Positions 5,172 to 11,438 of a stretch of DNA of 11,438 nt are shown here, piece by piece. Below the pieces are notes generated by a model that made no database searches, had not been told where the DNA came from, and saw nothing but the letters and a program-made list of their open reading frames with translations. Numbering within the stretch: the first letter of the stretch is position 1; each line of letters starts with the position of its first letter. The translations under genes and the position numbers were made by a program. This stretch comes from Deltaproteobacteria bacterium. GTDB taxonomy: Bacteria; Desulfobacterota; DSM-4660; Desulfatiglandales; HGW-15. The DNA lies in contig JAFGIC010000476.1 in NCBI GenBank assembly GCA_016929815.1, forward strand, positions 1 through 11,438. The letters run 5' to 3'.

Positions 5172-7247
5172 ATGAAACAGACCCTTGCGCTGCTTCTTCC
5201 ATATATAAAAGACCGCATAATGACACAGGTCAAGTCGGTCTGGCTTATCATCATTTATCTTGTTTTTTTCCAGGCCTTTATTTTAAAAATTCCTGTCTTT
5301 AACGCCTCTGTAATATCTGCCGGTATAGGGCTTGTTGTTATAGGTCTTGCTCTTTTTATGGAAGGTCTGTTTTTAGGCCTGATGCGCATGGGCTCAATTA
5401 TAGGCGGAGGTCTCCCGAAAAAATACCCCATGGCGGTTGTTTTATTTTTCGGGTTGATTTTAGGCTTCCTTGCAACCCTGGCTGAACCTTCCATCCAGAT
5501 ACTGCAGATGGCTGGAAGTTCTGTCAAGGCATGGGAGGCGCCTCTCCTTTTTCTGCTGCTTAACAGGTATCCTCATTATCTCGTTTGGGCCGTGGGCGCA
5601 GGCGTCGGCACTGCAGTGTGTCTCGGGATGGTCCGCTTTTACTACAGCGTTTCATTGAAGCCCTTTATTTACATATTTTTAGGCGCGCTGATGCTTCTGA
5701 CCCTATGGGCGGCCTTTGACCCCAACCTGAACAATATTATGGGACTGGCATGGGACTGCGGGGCCGTAACAACCGGACCTGTAACAGTGCCACTGGTTCT
5801 GGCCCTCGGTATCGGTATATCAAGGATGGTAGGAAAGGCCGACTCAGGCGCCACAGGATTTGGAGTGGTTACCCTGGCATCGCTTCTTCCCGTACTTTCT
5901 GTTTTTGGTCTTGGAATATTTTTCAGTGTTTCCGTCCCACAACCCATGAGCGAGAAAGATTTTTTTAATAAAGATAACAGGGCTGCCATTGGAATGCTTT
6001 TTGAGGACAATGAAGCTCTTTTTGGGTATGTCCTTACAGAGGCAGGAAATGAAGGCCGACTGTCTTTTTTTGATGGAGATAACCTGAAGTTATCGGAATA
6101 TCTTGCAAACCTTGCAGTGTCACGGGATAAGGCCAGTGCGGTACTGGGAGATGAACCCCATGCCCTGGAACTGTGGGCGCTAAAATATGGGACAGAGGAT
6201 CAGAGGATCCTCATCTTTGGCAGCCTGGACAATATGAGGAGATTTGCAAACAACTATGTGGAAAGAAATAAAAAGGAAATAAATATCCGGGACCTGATTG
6301 AAAGAAATACTGTTGTTGCGCTTAAGGCAATAGGTCTTTTAATCTTGCCTCTTTTTCTGGTACTTTTTTTTCTGGTAAGGGAATCAGTGCCCTATCCGGA
6401 TGAAATCTTCCTGGGAATTTTTTTCTGCATAATAGGATTTGCGATATTTAACATGGGCATAGAACTTGGCCTGGACAAACTGGGAAAGCAGGTCGGGGCA
6501 AGGCTGCCTTCCTCCTTCAAGACAATAGAATTGACCGAAGAGAATAAAACAATTATCGATTTCGATCCGGGGATTATTCAAACTGCTGTTTCAACGGATG
6601 GTAAAGGGTATCAATTCTTTTACATTGAGGAGGCCGGAAGGATAACAACGGTTCCCTATAATCCGGAAGGTTTTGACGGAACTACCCGTCAGTATCAATA
6701 TACGCCTGTCAAAGGGCCGCTTTTCGGATCAGATTCCGCGGCAGCCGGCATCCTGGTTGTTATCCTTTTTGCCTTTGTAATGGGATACGGCGCCACTCTG
6801 GCGGAGCCTGCATTAAACGCGCTGGGGATTACCGTTGAAGAATACACCGCCGGGGCCTTTAAAAAATCTCTTCTGATGCAGGCAGTAGCGGTGGGCGTGG
6901 GAACGGGGATTGCCATCGGTGTCTCAAAGATAGTTCTGTCCATCCCCCTTGTCTGGATACTTGTTCCTTCATATGCCCTGCTGATTATTATAACAGAGAT
7001 ATCAACCGAGGAATTTGTGAATATCGGATGGGACAGCGCAGGGGTTACTACAGGCCCGATAACCGTCCCCCTTGTCCTGGCCATGGGTCTTGGACTCGGC
7101 TCTCAGGTCGGCGTGGTGGAAGGATTCGGGATCCTTGCGGCCGCATCCATATATCCTATTCTTACAGTTCTCCTGCTGGGGATCTATGTCAACAGAAAGA
7201 GGAGTGCTTCGTTAATCAGGGAATCCGTCGAGGAAAGGGAACAATAA
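5172..7247 (+). CDS. DUF1538 family multipass membrane protein, duplicated
   Basis: The protein (691 residues from the ATG at 5172) contains two copies of one membrane module. Each copy has a TLAEP motif (~102-106 and ~542-546) on a hydrophobic helix. Each also has a W-D-x(2)-G/A-x-VTTGP motif (WDCGAVTTGP ~194-203; WDSAGVTTGP ~620-629), followed by a VPLVLA helix and a glycine-rich GLG/GIG stretch. The inverted or tandem duplication and the buried acidic, proline and glycine residues resemble a transporter core, and the family is predicted to be a transporter of unknown substrate. Between the halves lie a polar region of ~120 residues (~258-380), a membrane hairpin (~385-435) and a second polar stretch (~440-520). 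An in-frame TTG at 5136 would add 12 residues; neither start has a good Shine-Dalgarno. It is followed after 11 bp by a PII-like protein. Confidence 0.85.
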   Translation: MKQTLALLLPYIKDRIMTQVKSVWLIIIYLVFFQAFILKIPVFNASVISAGIGLVVIGLALFMEGLFLGLMRMGSIIGGGLPKKYPMAVVLFFGLILGFLATLAEPSIQILQMAGSSVKAWEAPLLFLLLNRYPHYLVWAVGAGVGTAVCLGMVRFYYSVSLKPFIYIFLGALMLLTLWAAFDPNLNNIMGLAWDCGAVTTGPVTVPLVLALGIGISRMVGKADSGATGFGVVTLASLLPVLSVFGLGIFFSVSVPQPMSEKDFFNKDNRAAIGMLFEDNEALFGYVLTEAGNEGRLSFFDGDNLKLSEYLANLAVSRDKASAVLGDEPHALELWALKYGTEDQRILIFGSLDNMRRFANNYVERNKKEINIRDLIERNTVVALKAIGLLILPLFLVLFFLVRESVPYPDEIFLGIFFCIIGFAIFNMGIELGLDKLGKQVGARLPSSFKTIELTEENKTIIDFDPGIIQTAVSTDGKGYQFFYIEEAGRITTVPYNPEGFDGTTRQYQYTPVKGPLFGSDSAAAGILVVILFAFVMGYGATLAEPALNALGITVEEYTAGAFKKSLLMQAVAVGVGTGIAIGVSKIVLSIPLVWILVPSYALLIIITEISTEEFVNIGWDSAGVTTGPITVPLVLAMGLGLGSQVGVVEGFGILAAASIYPILTVLLLGIYVNRKRSASLIRESVEEREQ

Positions 7248-7258
7248 GAGGTTAATTA

Positions 7259-8386
7259 ATGAAGGACACTAAGACCGTATCCCGCATAACAGCATACCTG
7301 CATAGAAACATCTCAAAGGATGTAATCAATGCATTAAAGGATACGGGCGTCCAGGATCTCTATCTCTCTCCATCGCGATCCCTTGTGATTGAGGTTAAAA
7401 AGGGAATCTTTTCCATCCTGCCCGGGAATGATCTGTCTCAGGACGCTACTGATACTGTATTTTTCCTGGTCAATTCGGACACGGCGGATTATCTTGTTAG
7501 CCTCATTATTGAGAAAGGCGGCCTGTATTTCCAGGGAAGGGGCTCTGTTATGGCCGAGGAGGTCCAATTAATGGAGGGGCATAAACTCTGCAGGGAGAAC
7601 GAGATAAATCCATTTGAAAAAATCGTGCTTCCCGTTACCATGCATCCATGCACGGGTATATGCTGCATCGCACGTCGAGGCCAGGGAGATCATATTGCCA
7701 GGGTGTCTCTTGATACAGGCGCAGGAGTGCCGTCCATTCACTTCGGCATAGGCACAGGAGTCCGCAATAAAATGGGGCTTTTAAGGATTACCATCCCTGC
7801 AGAAAAGGAGATAATACATTCATTCACAACACCCTATGAAGCCGACAGCATTATGGACTTGATGATTGAGGCTGGACGGCTGGATCAGCCCGGAAGCGGA
7901 TTTATCTATGCCTATCCGGTTAAAAAAGGTTTGATAAATATGCGGGTAGCCAGGGGGGAGCAGCGTCATGCCGCCAGTATAGAACAAATCATCTCGGCGC
8001 TTGACCATATTAAGGGAAACATCGATTGGCGGCAGCGGACTCACGGGGTTGATAAAAGAAACGGGCATAGAAAGAGATACATAAGCGGTCTTGTTGATAT
8101 GATCCTGTTATGTGACGACGGCACTGGTACGGGACTGATAAAAGCGGCCATGTCTGCCGGGGCAGGCGGAGCAAATATTACCTTTTTAAGGCATATCCGT
8201 CCATATGACTCCCCCCTTAATGAAATCTCTCCGGCAAGGGACCTATGCAGCATGGTCGTGCCTGAGGAGACCGTAGAAGGGGTAATAAAGGCCTTGGAAG
8301 AGGCAGGGGTATTTACAGACCGCTGTCACGGCCAGATCTATCTGCGTAAAATCCTCAAGGCTTTTACATATATCGAGAAAAAATAG
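7259..8386 (+). CDS. Three-module PII-like (GlnB-fold) regulator
   Basis: The 375-residue soluble protein can be read as three ferredoxin-like beta-alpha-beta-beta-alpha-beta modules. Module 1 (~8-105) starts RITAYLHRNISKDVINALKDTGV and closes GRGSVMAEEV. Module 2 (~131-232) starts GICCIARRG and has IGTGVRN in the T-loop position. It closes GSGFIYAYPVKKGLI, very like the GDGKIFVLPV end of true PII proteins. Module 3 (~278-372) starts GLVDMILLCDDGTGTGLIKAAMSAGAGG and closes HGQIYLRKILKAFTYI. PII proteins are cytosolic trimeric sensors of nucleotides and metabolites that gate transporters and enzymes. Position 11 bp behind the DUF1538 gene, with AAGAGG 7 bases before its ATG and overlapping the upstream stop, suggests control of that membrane protein. 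Classical T-loop Tyr51 is not recognisable. Domain assignment is by pattern; ligand binding is inference. Confidence 0.7.
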   Translation: MKDTKTVSRITAYLHRNISKDVINALKDTGVQDLYLSPSRSLVIEVKKGIFSILPGNDLSQDATDTVFFLVNSDTADYLVSLIIEKGGLYFQGRGSVMAEEVQLMEGHKLCRENEINPFEKIVLPVTMHPCTGICCIARRGQGDHIARVSLDTGAGVPSIHFGIGTGVRNKMGLLRITIPAEKEIIHSFTTPYEADSIMDLMIEAGRLDQPGSGFIYAYPVKKGLINMRVARGEQRHAASIEQIISALDHIKGNIDWRQRTHGVDKRNGHRKRYISGLVDMILLCDDGTGTGLIKAAMSAGAGGANITFLRHIRPYDSPLNEISPARDLCSMVVPEETVEGVIKALEEAGVFTDRCHGQIYLRKILKAFTYIEKK

Positions 8387-8487
8387 AATTGCTAATACAT
8401 ATCTACCCACTGAGATCTCCTCGAAATTAAAACAACAATAATTCTTGCCTTAAAGACTATTTCTTCGGTTAATATTTAACAATTTGC

Positions 8488-8519
8488 TTGACATGTGAAA
8501 ACTGTTCGGTAATTATATT
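8488..8519 (+). promoter_or_regulatory. Candidate promoter of the ring-cleavage operon
   Basis: A perfect TTGACA (8488-8493) lies about 90 bases before the SDR start. Possible -10 boxes are AATTAT (8511-8516, spacing 17) or TATATT (8514-8519, spacing 20); a perfect TATAAT at 8525-8530 is too distant for this -35 box. No -24/-12 sigma-54 element was found here. The -10 choice is unsettled. Confidence 0.4.
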
Positions 8520-8540
8520 GTAACTATAATGTAATCACAT
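8493..8540. promoter_or_regulatory. Inverted repeats in the ring-cleavage promoter region
   Basis: Two inverted repeats overlap the putative promoter. ATTATA (8512-8517) mirrors TATAAT (8525-8530) over 7 bases, and ATGTGA (8493-8498) mirrors TCACAT (8535-8540) over 36 bases. Either could be part of an operator for an aromatic-responsive regulator. Arms of six bases in AT-rich DNA can arise by chance. Confidence 0.25.
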
Positions 8541-8586
8541 TTAAGGCGTTTCTTTTCAGGTTAAAATTTATTAAGAGAGAGTGATT

Positions 8587-9339
8587 ATGAGATTAAAAAA
8601 TAAGGTCGCGGTAGTAACAGGGAGCAGCCGTGGTGTCGGGAGGGCTATTGCCACGGCGTTCGGAGAGCAGGGGGCCGATGTTGTGGTGAATTATTCCTCA
8701 AGTCCCAAGGCTGCGGATGAGGTGGTTGAAAAGATAAAATCCTTCGGCAGCAGGGCTATAGCCGTAAAGGCCGATGTCGCCCTGAAAAGTGATGTTGAGT
8801 TGCTTACAAAGGCTGCCATGGACGAATTCGGGAGAATCGATATCCTTGTAAACAATGCTGGGTTTACCCGCCCTGCCATGATGCTTAAGATGACCGAGGA
8901 TGAATGGGATCAGGTCCTTGACATTCATCTCAAGGGGGCGTTCCTCTGTTCACAGTCGGTTGCTCAGCACATGAAGGACCAGAACGGAGGAAAGATAATC
9001 AATGTAACATCCGTTGCAGGGATTGTCGGAACAGTTGGTCAGATAAATTACAGCGCTGCCAAGGGCGGCATCATAAGCATGACCAAGTCGGCTGCCCGTG
9101 AGCTTGCCCGTTATAATATATGTGTGAATGTTATTTCCTTAGGAATAGTTGCCACCGACATGACAGAGAAGATCCGAACCGATGAAAAGCTCAAGGAGAT
9201 TTATATGAACCGGATACTTTTAAGAAGGTTCGGGGAGGCTGAGGATATCTCACCGGCCTTTGTATTTCTGGGCTCTGATGAAAGCAATTATATAACCGGT
9301 CAACTCCTTTGCGTTGATGGCGGTTACGGGATGATATAG
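8587..9339 (+). CDS. SDR family NAD(P)-dependent oxidoreductase, FabG-like
   Basis: This classical short-chain dehydrogenase (250 residues from ATG 8587) has the cofactor motif TGSSRGVG (11-18), NNAG (89-92), Ser142 and the YSAAK active site (Tyr155, Lys159). Two positions differ from FabG: the tetrad Asn is His114 (DIHLKGAF), and the PG after the active site is LG (185-186). The GTG at 8581 is a possible start, but AAGAGAG at 8573-8579 is properly spaced only for the ATG at 8587. Asn after the second strand (VVNYSS) is compatible with NADP or NAD. It heads the unit with had (40 bp gap) and oah, with no terminator between. By context it may act on a CoA-bound hydroxyacid, such as 3-hydroxypimelyl-CoA; a 3-oxoacyl-ACP reductase role is the alternative. 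Confidence 0.85.
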   Translation: MRLKNKVAVVTGSSRGVGRAIATAFGEQGADVVVNYSSSPKAADEVVEKIKSFGSRAIAVKADVALKSDVELLTKAAMDEFGRIDILVNNAGFTRPAMMLKMTEDEWDQVLDIHLKGAFLCSQSVAQHMKDQNGGKIINVTSVAGIVGTVGQINYSAAKGGIISMTKSAARELARYNICVNVISLGIVATDMTEKIRTDEKLKEIYMNRILLRRFGEAEDISPAFVFLGSDESNYITGQLLCVDGGYGMI

Positions 9340-9379
9340 CAGTATTTTAAATAAACAATCTTTAGAAAGGAGATAAAAA

Positions 9380-10486
9380 ATGGCCCAAATACCGGATAAA
9401 ATCAAGACATGGCAGATGGTTCAGCCTACAACATTCAACAAGGAGACCAAGGAATCCACACCAGGAAAACTTGAAAAGACTGAGATCCCTGTTCCTGAAT
9501 TAAAACCCGGCGATGTGCTGGTGGAGATCGCAGGCTGCGGTGTATGTCATACGGACCTGGGATATTTTTATGACGGTGTGCCGACCGTCTCGACCCCGCC
9601 CCTGACCCTGGGGCATGAGATCTCAGGCACGGTTATTGCCGGGGATGAGGCATGGATAGGCAAGGAGGTAATAATACCGGCCGTAATGCCTTGCAGGAAG
9701 TGCCTCCTTTGCAAGACAGGCCGCGGCAACAGGTGTCTGAACCAGAAGATGCCCGGCAACAGCATAGGCATCTACGGCGGTTTTTCCAGCCATATACCTG
9801 TGCCGAGCATTGATCTGTGCGAGGTGAAAAACAGGGGCAATATACCCCTTTCACATCTGGCGGTAGTCGCGGATGCGGCGACGACCCCCTTCCAGGCGAC
9901 AAAGAGGGCCAATCTCCAGCCGGGTGACAATGTTGTTGTCATAGGCATTACGGGCGGTGTAGGCCAGTATATGGGGCAGATATCCAAGGCCCTTGGAGCA
10001 AAGACGGTCATAGGTATCGCTCGTAGCCAGGAAAAGCTCGAAAGGGCGCTGAGTTTCGGTGCCGATTTCATCATTAATTCAACCGGAAAAGACGCAAATG
10101 CGGTTTCCAAGGAATATAGGGACATCTGCAAGAAAAACGGGCTGCCGAACACGGGATGGAAGATATTCGAGGTCACAGGCGTAAAGGCCGGTCAGGAGAT
10201 AGGCCTTGCGCTCCTGGGATTCACCGGCAAGATGATAGTCGTAGGATTCGGTCTTGCCAAGACGGAATATGCCCTTGGAAGGGTGATGGCCTTTGACGCA
10301 GAGATTATAGGTACATGGGGATGTCTGCCTGAGTATTATCCCATTGTGCTGGATATGGTCCTGAAGGGAAAGATCAATCTCGAGGAATTTGTGGAGACAA
10401 GGCCTATGAGCACGATAGCCGAGACATTTGCCGAGGCGCATAAGACGCCTCCAATGAAAAGGATAGTCTTAACACCTGACTTTTAA
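9380..10486 (+). CDS. had: 6-hydroxycyclohex-1-ene-1-carbonyl-CoA dehydrogenase
   Basis: Had (BamQ in Geobacter) oxidises 6-hydroxycyclohex-1-ene-1-carbonyl-CoA to the 6-oxo compound with NAD+, a step of the benzoyl-CoA degradation pathway in the cytosol. The 368-residue product is a medium-chain zinc alcohol dehydrogenase. GCGVCHTD gives catalytic Cys56, and GHE gives His79/Glu80. The structural zinc loop has C105, C108, C111 and C119, and the Rossmann motif is GITGGVG (189-195). Asp165 is a candidate third catalytic ligand. The fold alone would allow other alcohol dehydrogenases; the Had call rests on overall recognised sequence plus the oah gene 42 bp downstream. AAAGGAG at 9366-9372 supports the start. 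Confidence 0.92.
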   Translation: MAQIPDKIKTWQMVQPTTFNKETKESTPGKLEKTEIPVPELKPGDVLVEIAGCGVCHTDLGYFYDGVPTVSTPPLTLGHEISGTVIAGDEAWIGKEVIIPAVMPCRKCLLCKTGRGNRCLNQKMPGNSIGIYGGFSSHIPVPSIDLCEVKNRGNIPLSHLAVVADAATTPFQATKRANLQPGDNVVVIGITGGVGQYMGQISKALGAKTVIGIARSQEKLERALSFGADFIINSTGKDANAVSKEYRDICKKNGLPNTGWKIFEVTGVKAGQEIGLALLGFTGKMIVVGFGLAKTEYALGRVMAFDAEIIGTWGCLPEYYPIVLDMVLKGKINLEEFVETRPMSTIAETFAEAHKTPPMKRIVLTPDF

Positions 10487-10487
10487 G

Positions 10488-10501
10488 ATATTTTAAAATA
10501 T
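10488..10501. repeat. 14-bp perfect AT palindrome between had and oah
   Basis: ATATTTTAAAATAT begins two bases after the had stop codon and ends 27 bases before the oah ATG. It is a perfect palindrome but made only of A and T, with no loop, so it is unlikely to terminate transcription. It could be a protein-binding site, or chance in an AT-rich gap. Confidence 0.3.
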
Positions 10502-10511
10502 TAACAGAGAG

Positions 10512-10520
10512 AAAAGGAGG
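10512..10520 (+). promoter_or_regulatory. Strong Shine-Dalgarno of oah
   Basis: AAAAGGAGG lies 8 bases before the ATG at 10529 and fixes the oah start. Together with the similar site before had, it suggests high expression of both ring-cleavage enzymes. Confidence 0.8.
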
Positions 10521-10528
10521 TATTTATT

Positions 10529-11438
10529 ATGGCTTTAGAGTGGATTCCAAGAGAGGACGGTAAAAAGGATCATTTGTTGCACAGCGATATGCACTGGGGA
10601 ACCGAGGCCCCCTGCGTGGTCTATGAGAAAAAACCCGTTAAAGATCCCGCAGGCAATGTGGTGGATGGGCTTTTTACCGCATGGATCAGGCTGAATAATC
10701 CCAAACAATATAATTCTTACACAACGGAAATGGTAAAGGGCGTGATCGCCGGTTTCCAGAACGCATCACTTGACAGGACCGTTGTTACAGCAATATTCAC
10801 AGGAACAGGTCCCTATGCCTTCTGCACCGGGGGCAACACCAAGGAATACAGCGAATATTACAGCCGCAGGCCGGATGAATACGGCCAGTACATGGAGCTG
10901 TTCAACGGTATGGTGGACTCGATTCTCATGTGCAAGAAACCTGTTATATGCAGGGTCAATGGCATGAGGGTTGCCGGGGGTCAGGAGATAGGCATGGCAT
11001 GCGACCTCGCAATATCATCGGACCTGGCCATCTTCGGACAGGCAGGACCCAGACACGGGTCAGCCCCTGTCGGCGGGGCATCTGATTTTCTGCCTTGGTA
11101 TCTCAGCATTGAAGACGCCATGTGGAACTGCGTGTCCTGCGAGATGTGGTCTGCCTATAAGATGAAGGCCAAAAACCTGGTCAGCAAGGTAGTCCCCGTT
11201 TTGAAGGTGGACGGCAAGTGGGTACGCAATCCCCAGATAATCACCGACAAATACATTGAGGATGGAGAGATTGTTTACGGTGAATACAAGACCGGGGCGG
11301 CAGCAAAAGAGGCCCGTGAGTTTGTCAAGCAGCACCAGGACAACGCCGATTTTGAACTCCTCGACAAGGAATGTGACAGAATCGTCTGGACCTTCACCAA
11401 CCTCTTCCCAGGATGCCTTATTGAATCCATCGACAGCA
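10529..11438 (+). CDS. oah: 6-oxocyclohex-1-ene-1-carbonyl-CoA hydrolase, 3' end cut by window
   Basis: Oah (BamA) adds water to the ring double bond and then hydrolyses the ring C-C bond, giving open-chain 3-hydroxypimelyl-CoA. It is the accepted marker of anaerobic aromatic degradation through benzoyl-CoA. The 303 visible residues run without a stop to the window edge; full-length family members have about 375-385, so roughly 75 are missing. Crotonase-fold features include the BamA-typical LNNPKQYNSYTTEMV (55-69), FCTGGNTKEY (98-107) and NGMRVAGGQEIGMACDLAI (144-162), the latter two supplying oxyanion-hole glycines. The start ATG has an ideal AAAAGGAGG. It follows had by 42 bp with no terminator, so SDR-had-oah is probably one transcript. 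Other genes of the pathway (dch, benzoyl-CoA reductase) are not in the window. Confidence 0.95.
   Translation, partial: MALEWIPREDGKKDHLLHSDMHWGTEAPCVVYEKKPVKDPAGNVVDGLFTAWIRLNNPKQYNSYTTEMVKGVIAGFQNASLDRTVVTAIFTGTGPYAFCTGGNTKEYSEYYSRRPDEYGQYMELFNGMVDSILMCKKPVICRVNGMRVAGGQEIGMACDLAISSDLAIFGQAGPRHGSAPVGGASDFLPWYLSIEDAMWNCVSCEMWSAYKMKAKNLVSKVVPVLKVDGKWVRNPQIITDKYIEDGEIVYGEYKTGAAAKEAREFVKQHQDNADFELLDKECDRIVWTFTNLFPGCLIESIDS

Noticed and set aside
6695..7084. 129-residue minus-strand frame within the DUF1538 gene
   Set aside because: It overlaps the conserved VTTGP repeat on the plus strand and gives low-complexity Thr/Pro/Ala sequence, a shadow of the sense frame. The similar frame at 5669-6010 mirrors the first repeat.
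8413..8470. Possible terminator after the PII-like gene
   Set aside because: Only the 8-bp palindrome GAGATCTC is present, with no loop and no T tract; no convincing intrinsic terminator was seen between the PII-like gene and the SDR gene.
10770..10967. 65-residue plus-strand frame inside oah
   Set aside because: It is an alternative frame of oah, with no ribosome binding site and no recognisable sequence.
11060..11335. 91-residue minus-strand frame at the right end
   Set aside because: It lies within oah, whose crotonase-type sequence continues unbroken to the window edge on the plus strand.

Overview
The window most likely comes from an anaerobic, aromatic-degrading member of the Desulfobacterota (the former Deltaproteobacteria). 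Two things point there. At the right end are genes for the ring-cleavage part of the anaerobic benzoyl-CoA pathway (had and oah/bamA). The left part carries a Gram-negative housekeeping set: phospholipid synthesis, an IHF-alpha-like protein, and an RlpA-type lipoprotein with a lipobox. Coding sequence has moderate GC content and the intergenic stretches are AT-rich. The assignment rests on gene content only; no rRNA, tRNA, CRISPR array or transposase was seen.

Layout: (1) 126-962 holds three small same-strand genes: a zinc-ribbon/DUF2007 protein, a 58-residue hydrophobic protein, and a stand-alone Lrp/AsnC-type ligand-binding (RAM) domain. A stem-loop follows the last stop codon. (2) 1098-3734 is a tight operon behind a near-consensus sigma-70 promoter: psd, pssA, rsmD and coaD, with junctions of -4, +6 and +1 bp. 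Psd and PssA together make phosphatidylethanolamine. (3) 3831-4112 is ihfA, possibly with its own promoter whose -35 box overlaps the end of coaD. (4) On the minus strand, rlpA converges on ihfA with one base between the stop codons. Its likely promoter holds a perfect 12-bp palindrome between the -35 and -10 boxes. (5) 5172-8386 is a two-gene unit: a large membrane protein with two DUF1538 halves, and a 375-residue protein that reads as three successive PII-like (GlnB-fold) modules. (6) From 8587 to the right edge lie an SDR oxidoreductase, had (6-hydroxycyclohex-1-ene-1-carbonyl-CoA dehydrogenase) and oah/bamA (6-oxocyclohex-1-ene-1-carbonyl-CoA hydrolase), the last cut off by the window end.

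How the genes work together: Had oxidises the cyclic hydroxy-enoyl-CoA and Oah opens the ring to 3-hydroxypimelyl-CoA. The SDR in front is a candidate for the next dehydrogenation, but that is inferred from position. The most unusual unit is the DUF1538/triple-PII pair. It resembles in outline a membrane transporter with its PII-type regulator (as AmtB with GlnK), but the regulator may be a single-chain pseudo-trimer and the substrate is unknown.
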